64,000 nt of DNA from Saccharopolyspora sp. NFXS83 (GTDB taxonomy: Bacteria; Actinomycetota; Actinomycetes; Mycobacteriales; Pseudonocardiaceae), in NCBI RefSeq assembly GCF_026241095.1, contig NZ_JAPFGB010000023.1, positions 1 through 64,000 of the forward strand. Reading direction: 5' to 3'. Positions 1 through 8,703 of the stretch are shown here, one piece after another (the first letter of the stretch is position 1; every line of letters starts with the position of its first letter). The notes under the pieces are model-generated. The model searched no databases and was not told the DNA's origin. It was given only the letters and a program-made list of their open reading frames with translations. The position numbers were made by a program, and so were the translations under genes.

Positions 1-69
1 AAGCTAAGCCCTCCAGCGCCGATGGTACTGCACTCGATAGGGTGTGGGAGAGTAGGACACCGCCGACAA
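1..69 (+). rRNA. rrf: 5S rRNA, 3' part (5' end outside window)
   Basis: The first bases match the conserved 3' half of bacterial 5S rRNA: the helix and loop with CAGCGCCGATGGTACTGC, then GTGGGAGAGTAGGACACCGCCGACA. The 5' half lies before the window. A strong hairpin with a T-run follows directly, as expected at the end of an rRNA operon. The exact 3' end (about 67-69) is judged by family resemblance. In M. tuberculosis no rRNA operon stands next to the Rv1691-Rv1713 block that follows here, so the junction is a lineage-specific arrangement. Confidence 0.92.
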
Positions 70-81
70 TACTCATCAGAA

Positions 82-131
82 GGGGCCGACCGGGCCCGTC
101 CAACGGGACGGACCGGTCGGCCCCTTTTTTT
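82..131 (+). terminator. Rho-independent terminator of the rRNA operon
   Basis: GGGGCCGACCGG (82-93) pairs perfectly with CCGGTCGGCCCC (113-124) and is followed by seven T residues (125-131). A second small stem can form inside the loop. This is the only canonical stem plus T-run terminator in the window; the other hairpins lack long T-runs. Confidence 0.95.
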
Positions 132-246
132 CGTGCCGCGGACCGGTGCTGCACCGTCCGGCATCGCACGCAGGCGCTCCCGACTGAGCGGTGGCGCCGA
201 GGTCTACGCTGGTAGTTAACCGAGTTGTACGTTTCCAGGAGGTCTG

Positions 247-2352
247 GTGTCCGGGTCCGACGACACACGTGGCGGCGGCGACCGCCGCGGAGCCGATTCC
301 GGCCGTAGCGGCCAGGCCGGCAGGAATGGGTCGGCCGGACGCGGGTTCGGCGGCGCCAAGAACGACCGAGGCCGCGACGGCGGGTCGCGCGGCTCGGCGA
401 ACGACCGCGGACGTCAGGGTCGTGGTGGCGGCGATCGGTTCGGGAACAAGGATCGACGGGACGATCGTCGCAGCGGTCCTCGCATCGAGGACCGTCGCGC
501 CGACGGTGGTCACCGCCAGCGAGCGTTCGGCCAAGGTCGCGATGAGCAGACCTGGGGCGGTCCGGGCGGCAAGGACGACTCGAAGTACCGCAACGACGGT
601 AAGGGCCGTTCGGGCGACAAGGGCGGTTTCCGGCGGGACTCGAAGTTCGATGACCGCAAGGGCGGACGTCCCTCCGATCAGCGTCGTGGCGCCCCCCGGG
701 ACGACCGGCGCAGCGACGGTGGCCGGGGTACTGGTGGAGGTCCGCGTCGTTTCGATCGGCAGGACGACCGCGGCCGTCGATTCGACCGCGATGACCGTCC
801 GAGCCGGCCGCAGCGCGACGATCGCGGGCGCGACGACCGCAATCGTGGTGAATTCCGCGGTGGTGACCGCAGGGACAAGCCGCGGTTCGATGACCGACGT
901 GACCGGCCCAACTCGAACTTCAAGCGGGACGACCGTCGTCCGGACAACCGGCGCGACGACGATCGGCGCGGTGGTGGCCGTCCGGACGACAACCGGCAAG
1001 GCGGCAACCGCTATCAGGGCGGCGGACAGCGCCCCGACGATCGTCGACGGGACGACCGGCCGAGGTCCGACCGTTCGTGGAACGACCGCAAGAACGAGGG
1101 TCGCGACCGCAATGACCGCCCCTGGGCGGACAAGCGCCGTGATGATCGTGGCGGGAATCGGCGGTACAACGACGACCGGCGCGACGACCGCGGTGGCCGC
1201 CCGGCGAATGACCGCCAGCGCGACGACCGCCGGGGTGGACCTCGGCCGCAAGGCAAGCGCGAGCGCTTCGACAACGACCGTCCGCGCCGTGACGACCGGC
1301 AGCGCCCGCCTTCGAACGACCGCGGGCCCGGCGGTCCGCGTCGGGACGATCGCGGGCGCAACCCTCGACAGGGAACGCCGGCGGGCGAAGCCGTAGACAC
1401 GAGGCCAGTGGAGGCGGCTCCCGAACTGCCGGAGGACGTCGACGCCTCCGAGCTGCACGGTGAGATTCGTCGTGACATGCGTTCGCTGCCAAAGGGGCTC
1501 GCGGACAAGGTCGCGGCCCACCTCGTCGCGGCCGGCAAGTTGATGGACACCGACCCGGAACAGGCTTTGGTGCACGCCCGCTACGCCCGGCATCGTGCGT
1601 CGCGGATCGGCGCGGCACGCGAAGCGAACGGTCTGTGCGCCTACCAGATGGGCGAGTGGACCGAGGCGCTGTCGGAGCTGCGCGCGGCCCGCCGCATGGG
1701 CGGCGGCCCCGGCCACATCGCGATCATGGCGGACTGCGAGCGCGCCCTGGGGCGCCCGGAGCGCGCCCTCGAGCTGAGCCGGAGCGCCGAGGCGGCCGAG
1801 CTGGTCGGCGGGGAAGCCGTCGAGCTGCGGATCGTGGCGGCCGGTGCTCGCCGGGACCTCGGTGAAGTCGACGCGTCGGTGGTGAGCCTGCAGATCCCGG
1901 AACTCGACCCGAAGCTGCAGGAACCCTGGAGCGCTCGGCTGTTCTACGCGTACGCGGACAACCTGCTCGCGGCCGACCGGGTTCAGGAGTCGTTCACGTG
2001 GTTCGTGCACGCGGCCCACGCGGACGACGAGGGTGAGACCGACGCACCGGAACGCTTGGACGAACTGGTCGTCCAGCTCGGCGGTGACGTCGACGCGGAG
2101 GAACTCGTGGCAGAGGCCACGGCAGCGGGCTCGGCCGCCGTCGTGGGGGCCGCTGAGACCGACGACGCCGCGGAGGAGTCCGTCGAGGACGACCAGCACC
2201 TCGACGCGACGACGGCAGAAGTCGTGGTCGCCGACGCCGAGGTGGACGAGTCCGCGTCGGACGCCGCGATCTCGAAGGACCCCGATGACGAGGCGGCGCA
2301 GACCGACCGTGCAGTGAAGGCGAGTGACCCGCGAGGGGACGAATCGCAGTGA
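247..2352 (+). CDS. TPR-repeat protein with disordered Arg/Asp/Gly-rich N-terminus (Rv1691-like)
   Basis: The 701-residue product has two unlike halves. Residues 1 to about 380 are low-complexity, built from repeated D-D-R, G-G-R and R-R-D-D units, and look intrinsically disordered, similar in composition to RGG-type RNA-binding or condensate-forming tails. Residues about 385-620 are alpha-helical with TPR-like helix pairs (A-Y-Q-M-G-E-W-T-E-A-L), and the last 80 residues are acidic. The GTG start has AGGAGG at 237-242. The stop overlaps the next GTG. Position before the HAD phosphatase, small protein and tlyA matches Rv1691 of M. tuberculosis, whose function is unknown. A role in RNA or ribosome metabolism is only suggested by composition and by proximity to rRNA genes and tlyA. 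Confidence 0.85.
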   Translation: MSGSDDTRGGGDRRGADSGRSGQAGRNGSAGRGFGGAKNDRGRDGGSRGSANDRGRQGRGGGDRFGNKDRRDDRRSGPRIEDRRADGGHRQRAFGQGRDEQTWGGPGGKDDSKYRNDGKGRSGDKGGFRRDSKFDDRKGGRPSDQRRGAPRDDRRSDGGRGTGGGPRRFDRQDDRGRRFDRDDRPSRPQRDDRGRDDRNRGEFRGGDRRDKPRFDDRRDRPNSNFKRDDRRPDNRRDDDRRGGGRPDDNRQGGNRYQGGGQRPDDRRRDDRPRSDRSWNDRKNEGRDRNDRPWADKRRDDRGGNRRYNDDRRDDRGGRPANDRQRDDRRGGPRPQGKRERFDNDRPRRDDRQRPPSNDRGPGGPRRDDRGRNPRQGTPAGEAVDTRPVEAAPELPEDVDASELHGEIRRDMRSLPKGLADKVAAHLVAAGKLMDTDPEQALVHARYARHRASRIGAAREANGLCAYQMGEWTEALSELRAARRMGGGPGHIAIMADCERALGRPERALELSRSAEAAELVGGEAVELRIVAAGARRDLGEVDASVVSLQIPELDPKLQEPWSARLFYAYADNLLAADRVQESFTWFVHAAHADDEGETDAPERLDELVVQLGGDVDAEELVAEATAAGSAAVVGAAETDDAAEESVEDDQHLDATTAEVVVADAEVDESASDAAISKDPDDEAAQTDRAVKASDPRGDESQ

Positions 2353-3380
2353 CCGGCACCTTGCTCGATCACCACGACGTGGTGCTGCTCGATCTCGACG
2401 GCACTGTGTACCGCGGTGGGCAGCTCGCTCCCGGCGCTGACGAAGCCATCGCAGAGGTGCGTGCTCGAGGCGTGCTGGTGCGGTACGTGACCAACAACGC
2501 CTCGAAGCCGGCGCAGGCCGTGTCCGAGCACTTGAACTCGCTTGGTTTGAGCGCCACCACCGACGAGGTGAGCACCAGTTCGCAAGCGGGTGCGGCACTG
2601 CTCGCCGAGCAGTTGCCCGCCGGAGCGAAGGTGCTGGTCGTCGGCTCGGAAGCGTTGGCGGACGAGGTCGCGCAAGTCGGGCTCACCCCGGTCCGGGAGA
2701 ACGCGGACGAGCCGGTCGCGGTGGTTCAAGGGCATTCACCCGACACCGGCTGGTGGAACCTCGCTGAGGCGTGTCTGGCGATCCGGGACGGAGCGTTGTG
2801 GGTCGCGTGCAATGCCGACGCCACTTTGCCGACCGAACGCGGCGAACTGCCGGGCAACGGTTCGATGGTCGCCGCGCTTCGCGCGGCGACCAAGCAGGAG
2901 CCGCAGGTCGCGGGCAAACCGGAACGGCCGTTGCTGGCTCGGGCCGTGTCCTCGGCGCAGGCGGGTCGTCCGCTGATGGTGGGCGATCGGCTGGACACCG
3001 ACATCGGTGGCGCCGTCCGGTCCGGGATGCCATCGCTGATGGTGCTGACCGGCGTCGGTACGGCCGCCGACGTGCTGTTCGCCCTGGTGGGGGAACGTCC
3101 GGACCACGTCGCGGACGATCTGCGCGGACTGCACCTCCCCCAAGCGGCCACGGTGATCGGTGAACAGCCGGGTTGGAAGGTTCGCGTCGGCGAAGGGGTG
3201 CTGGAGTTGGCGGCGGACTCCGCGCAACCGCAGCCGGACTCCACTGAGGCACGGGCCGCGGCTCTCGGTGCGCTCCGCGCGTTGTGCGCGGCCTGGTGGC
3301 CGCTCGGCTCCGGGCCCGTCGAGGTTCGCGCGGAGGATTCCACGTCCGGCGACGCGTTGCGCGAGTTGGACCTGGGCTGA
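2349..3380 (+). CDS. HAD-superfamily phosphatase, NagD-like (Rv1692-like)
   Basis: The 343-residue protein carries the HAD nucleophile motif L-L-D-L-D-G-T-V-Y near residues 13-21 (Asp15 and Asp17), a threonine motif after Y-V-T-N-N, and a late G-D-R-L-D-T-D-I motif near residue 217. This layout is that of the NagD/PGP (class IIA) phosphatases. In M. tuberculosis the syntenic Rv1692 is described as a glycerol-3-phosphate phosphatase, so that is the best functional guess. About 80 C-terminal residues extend beyond the core fold. The GTG start overlaps the previous stop by four bases (GTGA), implying translational coupling. Confidence 0.85.
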   Translation: MTGTLLDHHDVVLLDLDGTVYRGGQLAPGADEAIAEVRARGVLVRYVTNNASKPAQAVSEHLNSLGLSATTDEVSTSSQAGAALLAEQLPAGAKVLVVGSEALADEVAQVGLTPVRENADEPVAVVQGHSPDTGWWNLAEACLAIRDGALWVACNADATLPTERGELPGNGSMVAALRAATKQEPQVAGKPERPLLARAVSSAQAGRPLMVGDRLDTDIGGAVRSGMPSLMVLTGVGTAADVLFALVGERPDHVADDLRGLHLPQAATVIGEQPGWKVRVGEGVLELAADSAQPQPDSTEARAAALGALRALCAAWWPLGSGPVEVRAEDSTSGDALRELDLG

Positions 3381-3476
3381 AGCGGCCAGGGTTCGCACAC
3401 CGGCCGTCCTGGTCGGATAGCGTTGATGTAGTCGTCGTGACACGTCCGGCGACGTGGGCGACAGAAGCGGGAGACG

Positions 3477-3713
3477 ATGACCTCTCCAGGACAGGGCGGT
3501 TCTCACGCCCCGAACCCGTCGATGTTGGCGAGACCGTCGGAGGACGGTTCGGCGGCCGAACACGCGATCGGCGAGGCCCTCGCGCGTCTTGACGAGGTGC
3601 GAGAACTGCCGGTGGCGGACCACGTCGAACGGTTCGAAGCCGTCCACACGGCGCTGTCGGACGCGTTGAGCAAAGCCGAGAACATGCTGTCCGGCTCGAC
3701 CGGCGGTGGGTGA
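3477..3713 (+). CDS. Small conserved protein upstream of tlyA (Rv1693-like)
   Basis: A 78-residue protein with a Ser/Pro-rich start and a helical C-terminal half containing A-L-A-R-L-D-E-V-R-E-L-P-V-A-D-H. Its stop overlaps the tlyA start. A small ORF sits at the same position in M. tuberculosis (Rv1693), which supports a real gene. There is no catalytic motif and no known function; it may be a partner or translation-coupling leader for TlyA. ATG at 3477 is the only plausible start. Confidence 0.72.
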   Translation: MTSPGQGGSHAPNPSMLARPSEDGSAAEHAIGEALARLDEVRELPVADHVERFEAVHTALSDALSKAENMLSGSTGGG

Positions 3714-4606
3714 TCAGGATGCCGCGCAAGGCGCGTTTGGACGCTGAACTCGTACGGCGCGGGCAGGCCCGGTCCCGCGAGCACGCCGCGGAGTTGATCG
3801 CCGCGGGCCGGGTGACGGTACGGGGCATGCTCGCCCGCAAATCCGCTACCGCCGTCGAGATCGACGCTCCGGTGGTCGTGACCGAGGACGTCGAAGATCC
3901 GCGATGGGCCTCCCGCGGCGCGCACAAGCTGCTGGGCGCGCTGGATGTGTTCGGGGAGGCAGGCCTGTCCGTCGAGGGACGCCGTTGCCTTGATGCCGGC
4001 GCGTCGACAGGTGGATTCACCGACGTGCTGCTGCGCCGAGGGGCGCGCGAGGTCGTGGCAGTGGACGTGGGGTACGGCCAGCTGGTGTGGGCGTTGCAGA
4101 CCGATGAGCGGGTACGGATCCACGATCGTACGAACGTCCGCGCACTCGAACCGGCTGACATCGACGGTCCGGTGGACCTCGTGGTCGCCGATCTGTCGTT
4201 CATCTCGCTGAAGCTGGTGCTGCCCGCATTGCTGGCGTGTTCAAGTCCGGGTGCCGACCTGGTTCCGATGGTCAAACCGCAGTTCGAGGTGGGCAAGCAG
4301 CGATTGGGCTCCGGCGGTGTGGTGCGCGATCCTGGATTGCGCGCGGAGGCCGTGCTCGACGTCGTGCGCTTCGCCGCAGAGGCCGGGATGGGCCTGCAGG
4401 GCGTCGAGGCCAGCCCGCTACCGGGCCCGTCGGGCAACGTCGAGTTCTTCGTCTGGTTGCGGGCGGGGGCGAGCACGGAACCCGCGGTGGCCTCGGAACT
4501 CGTCGAGGACGCGGTGCGCCGAGGCCCCCAGACGACGGGGAAGAACGGCGCTGCCGGGGAGACCACCGTCGGAACGACCGAGCACCGACAAGGGAGCCGG
4601 AGTTGA
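3710..4606 (+). CDS. tlyA: TlyA family rRNA (cytidine-2'-O)-methyltransferase
   Basis: The 298-residue protein starts with an S4 RNA-binding domain (R-L-D-A-E-L-V-R-R-G-Q-A-R-S-R, about residues 6-60) followed by an FtsJ-like Rossmann methyltransferase. SAM-binding motif I is C-L-D-A-G-A-S-T-G-G-F-T-D near residue 96, and the later V-V-A-D-L-S-F-I-S and M-V-K-P-Q-F-E motifs supply the catalytic Asp/Lys. The family 2'-O-methylates cytidines in 16S and 23S rRNA and confers capreomycin sensitivity in mycobacteria. GTG 3710 overlaps the preceding stop; ATG 3719 is an alternative. About 45 C-terminal residues are low-complexity and beyond the usual fold. Confidence 0.95.
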   Translation: MIRMPRKARLDAELVRRGQARSREHAAELIAAGRVTVRGMLARKSATAVEIDAPVVVTEDVEDPRWASRGAHKLLGALDVFGEAGLSVEGRRCLDAGASTGGFTDVLLRRGAREVVAVDVGYGQLVWALQTDERVRIHDRTNVRALEPADIDGPVDLVVADLSFISLKLVLPALLACSSPGADLVPMVKPQFEVGKQRLGSGGVVRDPGLRAEAVLDVVRFAAEAGMGLQGVEASPLPGPSGNVEFFVWLRAGASTEPAVASELVEDAVRRGPQTTGKNGAAGETTVGTTEHRQGSRS

Positions 4607-5496
4607 CCCGAGAGGTGCTGCTGGTGGTCCACACCGGTAAACAGCACAATCTGCGCACGGCGGAGAAGGTCGCCGGGCAGCTGGTCGGAGCCGGGGTGCG
4701 CGTTCGGGTGCTGGAGGACGAGGCGCGTGACCTCAGCCCAGGCTGCTACACCCAGGCCGTGTCGTCCGGGCCGCACGCGGCCGCGGGAACGGAGCTGGTG
4801 TTCGTCCTCGGCGGGGACGGCACGCTCCTGCGGGCCGCCGAACTCGCCCGGTTGCCCGGAGTCCCGGTTTTCGGGGTCAACCTCGGACGCGTCGGGTTCC
4901 TCGCCGGAGCCGACTCCGACGCGCTCGACCAAGCGGTGCTCGCGGTCGTCGAAGGGCGCTACCACGTCGAAGAACGCATGACGATCGACATCACCGCGAT
5001 GCTCGACGGGCGGGTGCTGGCCACCACGTGGGCGTTGAACGAGGCCAGCGTCGAGAAGAGCAGCAGGGAGCGCATCCTCGACGTGGTCGTCGAGGTCGAC
5101 GGTCATCCTGTGTCGGCGTTCGGGTGCGACGGAGTGCTGTGCTCGACCCCGACCGGTTCCACCGCATACGCGTTCTCCGCCGGCGGGCCGGTCGTCTGGC
5201 CCGAGGTGGAGGCCTTGTTGGTGGTGCCGAGCAACGCGCACGCGTTGTTCGCCCGACCGCTGGTGGTGTCGCGAAATTCGACGGTCGCGTTGGAGATCGA
5301 CCACGGGGGGCATGACGCGGTGCTGTGCTGCGACGGGCAGCGGCACTTCGACCTGCCCGCGGGCGCCAGGGTCGAGGTCATCGCCGGGGCGAACCCGTTG
5401 CGGCTGGTTCGGTTGTACGACACGTCCTTCACCGATCGTCTGGTGCGGAAGTTCGAACTGCCGGTGCAAGGGTGGCGCGGCCCGGCAGCTGACTGA
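4603..5496 (+). CDS. nadK: NAD kinase
   Basis: A 297-residue ATP- or polyphosphate-dependent NAD kinase that makes NADP. It has the G-G-D-G-T motif within F-V-L-G-G-D-G-T-L-L-R-A, the N-E-A-S-V/E-K segment, and the long C-S-T-P-T-G-S-T-A-Y-A-F-S-A-G-G-P glycine-rich motif. I place the start at TTG 4603, which overlaps the tlyA stop (TTGA) and gives the family-typical start T-R-E-V-L-L-V-V-H-T-G. A longer open frame runs upstream but lies inside tlyA. A hairpin overlaps its stop codon. Confidence 0.95.
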   Translation: MTREVLLVVHTGKQHNLRTAEKVAGQLVGAGVRVRVLEDEARDLSPGCYTQAVSSGPHAAAGTELVFVLGGDGTLLRAAELARLPGVPVFGVNLGRVGFLAGADSDALDQAVLAVVEGRYHVEERMTIDITAMLDGRVLATTWALNEASVEKSSRERILDVVVEVDGHPVSAFGCDGVLCSTPTGSTAYAFSAGGPVVWPEVEALLVVPSNAHALFARPLVVSRNSTVALEIDHGGHDAVLCCDGQRHFDLPAGARVEVIAGANPLRLVRLYDTSFTDRLVRKFELPVQGWRGPAAD

Positions 5497-5516
5497 CCGG
5501 CCACGATCGGCCGGTC
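5495..5516 (+). terminator. Hairpin at the end of nadK
   Basis: GACCGGCC (5495-5502) and GGCCGGTC (5509-5516) form a perfect 8-bp stem with a 6-base loop overlapping the nadK stop. There is no T-run, so it may be a weak or Rho-assisted terminator separating nadK from recN, which appears to have its own promoter. Confidence 0.5.
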
Positions 5517-5597
5517 GGAGCGTCTGGGGTTCACGTCCCCGCTCGGATCGGCGGCATTGATCGGGCTGGCGGGGCTCGGGCGGTCGGGGCCGACCGC

Positions 5598-5603
5598 TAG
5601 GGT
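5598..5603 (+). promoter_or_regulatory. Candidate leaderless promoter of recN (-10 TAGGGT)
   Basis: TAGGGT fits the actinobacterial TANNNT -10 consensus and stands 7 bases before GTG 5611. That places the transcription start on or next to the start codon. No Shine-Dalgarno sequence precedes recN and no clear -35 is visible. The same arrangement recurs before the Nudix gene at 12809. Confidence 0.5.
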
Positions 5604-5610
5604 GCTTGAT

Positions 5611-7419
5611 GTGTTGGCTGAGATGCGCATCCAAGGTTTGGGAGTCATCGACGATGCCACGCTGGAGCTGCACCCTGGCCTGACCGTGGTGACCGGTGAG
5701 ACCGGAGCTGGCAAGACGATGGTGGTCACAGGGCTGCATCTGCTCAGCGGTGGGCGCGCCGATGCTTCGCGAGTCCGATCCGATAGTCCTCGGGCTCTGG
5801 TGGAAGGGCGGTTCGAGGTCGCCCCTGAGACGGGGGCGGCGAAAGTCGCCAGGGACGCCGGTGCGGAACCGGACGATGACGGCAGCCTCATCGCGCTGCG
5901 CAGCGTGAACAACGATGGTCGTTCCCGCGCGCACTTGGGCGGTCGGGCGGTGCCGAACGCGGTGCTCTCGGAGTTGTCGGAGCAGCTGCTGGCGGTGCAC
6001 GGGCAGAACGATCAGCTTCGGCTGTTGCGCGCTGGCGAGCAGCGGGCGGTGCTGGACCGGTTCGCCGGACACCCGGTGTCCGACGTGCTCGCCCAGTACC
6101 AGCGGGTGCGCGCCGAGTGGGCCGACACGGTGCGGGAACTGACCGAACGCACGGAGCGTGCTCGCGAATGGGCTCGTGAGGCCGAGATGCTCCGGCACGG
6201 AGTGGACGAGATCGAGGCCGTCGCCCCCGAGCAGGGGGAGGACACGGCGCTGGTCGATGAGGCGCGACGGCTCTCCGACGTGGACCAGTTGCGCGAGATC
6301 GCCGCAGGCGCTCAGCACGCGGTGAGCGGGGCGGCGGACGGCGATCCTGAGTCTCCCGGTGCGATGGGATTGCTCGGTGATGCGCGCCGTCGGCTCGGCG
6401 GAGCCGAGGACCCCGTGCTGCGCGAGCTGGACTCGAGGGTCGCTGAGGCCACCGCTGTGCTGGCCGATGTCGGCGCCGAGCTCGGCGGTTACCTGGATCG
6501 GTTGGACGCCGATCCCGGGCGGCTGGAGCAGGTGCTGGCTCGGCAGGCCGAGTTGAAGAACTTGACGAAGAAGTACGCCGCCGACGTCGACGGCGTCCTC
6601 GCTTGGGCGGCCGACGCGCGTGAACGCCTGGCGGGGATGGACACCTCGGACGAGGCCCTCGCCGCGCTCGCACAGCGCCGGGATGAGCTCGCCGTCGAAC
6701 TCGCCGAGCACGCCCAGGTGTTGTCCCGGGAACGGCAGGAAGCGGCCGTCGGGCTCGCGGCGGCGGTGTCCGAAGAGCTCACCGGATTGGCCATGGCGCA
6801 GGCCCGGTTGGAGGTCGTGGTCGAGCCCAAGGAGACCGACGAGTCCGACTCGTCCGCCCTGCGAGTGGGCGACCGGACCTTGGCCGCGGGCCCGGAAGGG
6901 ACCGACGAGGTCGAGCTCCGCCTGATCGCGCATTCTGGAGCGCCGTCGCTTCCGATCCACAAGGGAGCCTCGGGCGGTGAGCTCTCGCGGGTGATGCTCG
7001 GGCTCGAAGTGGTGCTGGCGGACGCCGACACGGTGCCTACGCTGGTGTTCGACGAGGTCGATGCCGGGGTGGGCGGGCGTGCGGCCGTCGAGATTGGTCG
7101 GCGGCTGGCGCGGCTGGCCCGAACCCACCAGGTCGTGGTGGTCACCCACCTCGCCCAGGTCGCCGCGTACGCCGATCGGCACCTGGTGGTCGACAAGGGA
7201 TCGAACGACACCGGGCTGACCCGTAGCGACGTGCGCACGGTCGCCGACGGGAAGCGGGTGGCCGAGCTGGCCCGGATGCTGGCCGGCTTGGATTCCACGG
7301 CGACGGGGCGCGCCCACGCCGAGGAGTTGTTGGCGACCGCCGCCTCCCACAAGTCGATGGCCGAACCCGGCCGCGGGCAGGGCCGTGGCAAGAAGAAGGA
7401 CGCCGCGGGACGCCACTGA
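5611..7419 (+). CDS. recN: DNA repair protein RecN
   Basis: A 602-residue SMC-like ATPase acting in double-strand break repair. Walker A is G-E-T-G-A-G-K-T-M near residue 29, the ABC signature K-G-A-S-G-G-E-L-S-R-V-M-L-G is near residue 452, and Walker B is L-V-F-D-E-V-D-A-G-V-G-G near residue 477. A long charged, probably coiled-coil middle separates them. GTG 5611 yields V/M-L-A-E-M-R-I, the usual family N-terminus; ATG 5623 is a shorter alternative. The steA/steB genes follow, as in M. tuberculosis (Rv1696-Rv1698). Confidence 0.95.
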   Translation: MLAEMRIQGLGVIDDATLELHPGLTVVTGETGAGKTMVVTGLHLLSGGRADASRVRSDSPRALVEGRFEVAPETGAAKVARDAGAEPDDDGSLIALRSVNNDGRSRAHLGGRAVPNAVLSELSEQLLAVHGQNDQLRLLRAGEQRAVLDRFAGHPVSDVLAQYQRVRAEWADTVRELTERTERAREWAREAEMLRHGVDEIEAVAPEQGEDTALVDEARRLSDVDQLREIAAGAQHAVSGAADGDPESPGAMGLLGDARRRLGGAEDPVLRELDSRVAEATAVLADVGAELGGYLDRLDADPGRLEQVLARQAELKNLTKKYAADVDGVLAWAADARERLAGMDTSDEALAALAQRRDELAVELAEHAQVLSRERQEAAVGLAAAVSEELTGLAMAQARLEVVVEPKETDESDSSALRVGDRTLAAGPEGTDEVELRLIAHSGAPSLPIHKGASGGELSRVMLGLEVVLADADTVPTLVFDEVDAGVGGRAAVEIGRRLARLARTHQVVVVTHLAQVAAYADRHLVVDKGSNDTGLTRSDVRTVADGKRVAELARMLAGLDSTATGRAHAEELLATAASHKSMAEPGRGQGRGKKKDAAGRH

Positions 7420-7518
7420 CCCTATTGGTCCATTTGGATCAATCAAGATGGGCCGATCGGGCCTACGCGTACGGCGTGGCAGCCTCTCGGGCGGTGATCC
7501 CTTTGTCACCATCGGTCC

Positions 7519-8703
7519 ATGAAGCTCAGTGGTCTGCTCGCACGCCAGGAGGAAGTTCGGCCGGGAGTGACCGGAACGGCACGGGTTCCACGTCGTCCCG
7601 GCGAGCTGCCGCAGCGGCTCGGTCCCGGTGACATCGTCCTGCTGGATCAGGTCGACCTCGATCGCCGGACGGCGGATGCCTTGGTGGCGGCCGGTGTCGT
7701 CGCCGTGGTCAACGCCGCCCCCTCGATCTCGGGCCGGTTTCCCAACTTGGGGCCGGAAGTGCTGTCCGCTGCCGGGGTCACCTTGATCGATCGCGTCGGG
7801 AGGGAGCCGATGCGAGTGATCAAAGACGGTGCTCGGCTGCGGTTGTACGAGGGCCGGGTGTACTCCGGTGATCGTGAGCTCGCCCGCGGAGCCGAACAGG
7901 ACGCCGACTCGATCGCGGATCAGCTGATCGAGGCGAAGGCCGGGATGACCGCGCAGCTCGAAGCGTTCTCGGCCGACACCATCGAGTTCTTGCGCACCGA
8001 GCGGATGCTCATCCTCGACGGCGTCGGCGTCCCTGCGGTCACCGTGCCGATCGAGGGGCGTCACGTGCTCGTGCTGGTGCCCGGTTACGGGCACGCCGAC
8101 GATCTGAAGCGCCTCAAGCGCTACATCAAGCACTACCGGCCGGTGCTGATCGGCGTGGACGCCGGAGCCGACACGCTGCTGCGCGCCGGATACCACCCCG
8201 ACGTGATCGTCGGCGATCCGTGCGGAATCGCGACCGACACGTTGAAGCGGGCGACGGAAGTGGTCGTGCCGGCCCATCTGGACGGCCATGCGCCGGGGAT
8301 CGAGCGCATCCAAGATCTCGGCATCGGTGCGCTGACGTTCCCGGCCTCCGGGAACCCGGAGGACCTCGCCTTGCTGATCGCAGATGCTCACAACGCCCGC
8401 CTCGTGGTGACGGTCGGGTTCCAGGCGACGTTGCACGAGTTCCTCGATCGCGGTCGGTCCGGCTCGAACCCGTCCACGTTCCTGACGAGGTTGCGGTTGG
8501 GCAGCAGGCTCGTCGACGGTGCGGCGGTCGCTTCGTTGCAGCGGGCCGCCGGATCGAACGGTGCGCTCGCCATGCTCCTGGTGGCCGCCCTCGTGGTGTT
8601 GGCGGTGGCGTTGGCGGTGTCCGGCTTCGGTACCTCCTTCCTCGCCGTGCTCGTCGACTTCGCGCGTTCCGCGTTCGGCCGGTTGGGGGAGTGGTTCGCA
8701 TGA
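7519..8703 (+). CDS. steA: SteA-like cytokinetic ring protein
   Basis: The 394-residue protein resembles Rv1697/SteA: a thiamine-pyrophosphokinase-like cytoplasmic fold (G-D-P-C-G-I-A-T-D, V-T-V-G-F-Q-A-T-L-H-E-F) followed by a transmembrane helix near residues 350-375 and a short outer tail. In Corynebacterium SteA and the membrane protein SteB form a complex at the division septum, and the gene pair is kept here with an ATGA overlap (8700-8703). Presence between recN and pyrG matches mycobacterial synteny. An ATG start at 7519 is used; no strong ribosome binding site is seen. Confidence 0.88.
   Translation: MKLSGLLARQEEVRPGVTGTARVPRRPGELPQRLGPGDIVLLDQVDLDRRTADALVAAGVVAVVNAAPSISGRFPNLGPEVLSAAGVTLIDRVGREPMRVIKDGARLRLYEGRVYSGDRELARGAEQDADSIADQLIEAKAGMTAQLEAFSADTIEFLRTERMLILDGVGVPAVTVPIEGRHVLVLVPGYGHADDLKRLKRYIKHYRPVLIGVDAGADTLLRAGYHPDVIVGDPCGIATDTLKRATEVVVPAHLDGHAPGIERIQDLGIGALTFPASGNPEDLALLIADAHNARLVVTVGFQATLHEFLDRGRSGSNPSTFLTRLRLGSRLVDGAAVASLQRAAGSNGALAMLLVAALVVLAVALAVSGFGTSFLAVLVDFARSAFGRLGEWFA

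Noticed and set aside
76-2598. 840-codon open frame on the minus strand across the TPR gene
   Set aside because: It is antisense to a well-supported gene whose GAC/CGC-rich repeats keep the reverse frame free of stops. It has an Arg/Val/Thr-rich nonsense product and no ribosome site.
7493-7510. GGTGA/TCACC inverted repeat before steA
   Set aside because: Only 5 bp per arm; expected often by chance, with no supporting promoter elements.
2683-8436. 1917-codon minus-strand open frame
   Set aside because: It crosses HAD, tlyA, nadK, recN and steA, all with clear family motifs. The product is Arg/Pro/His-rich low complexity, a typical shadow in high-GC DNA.
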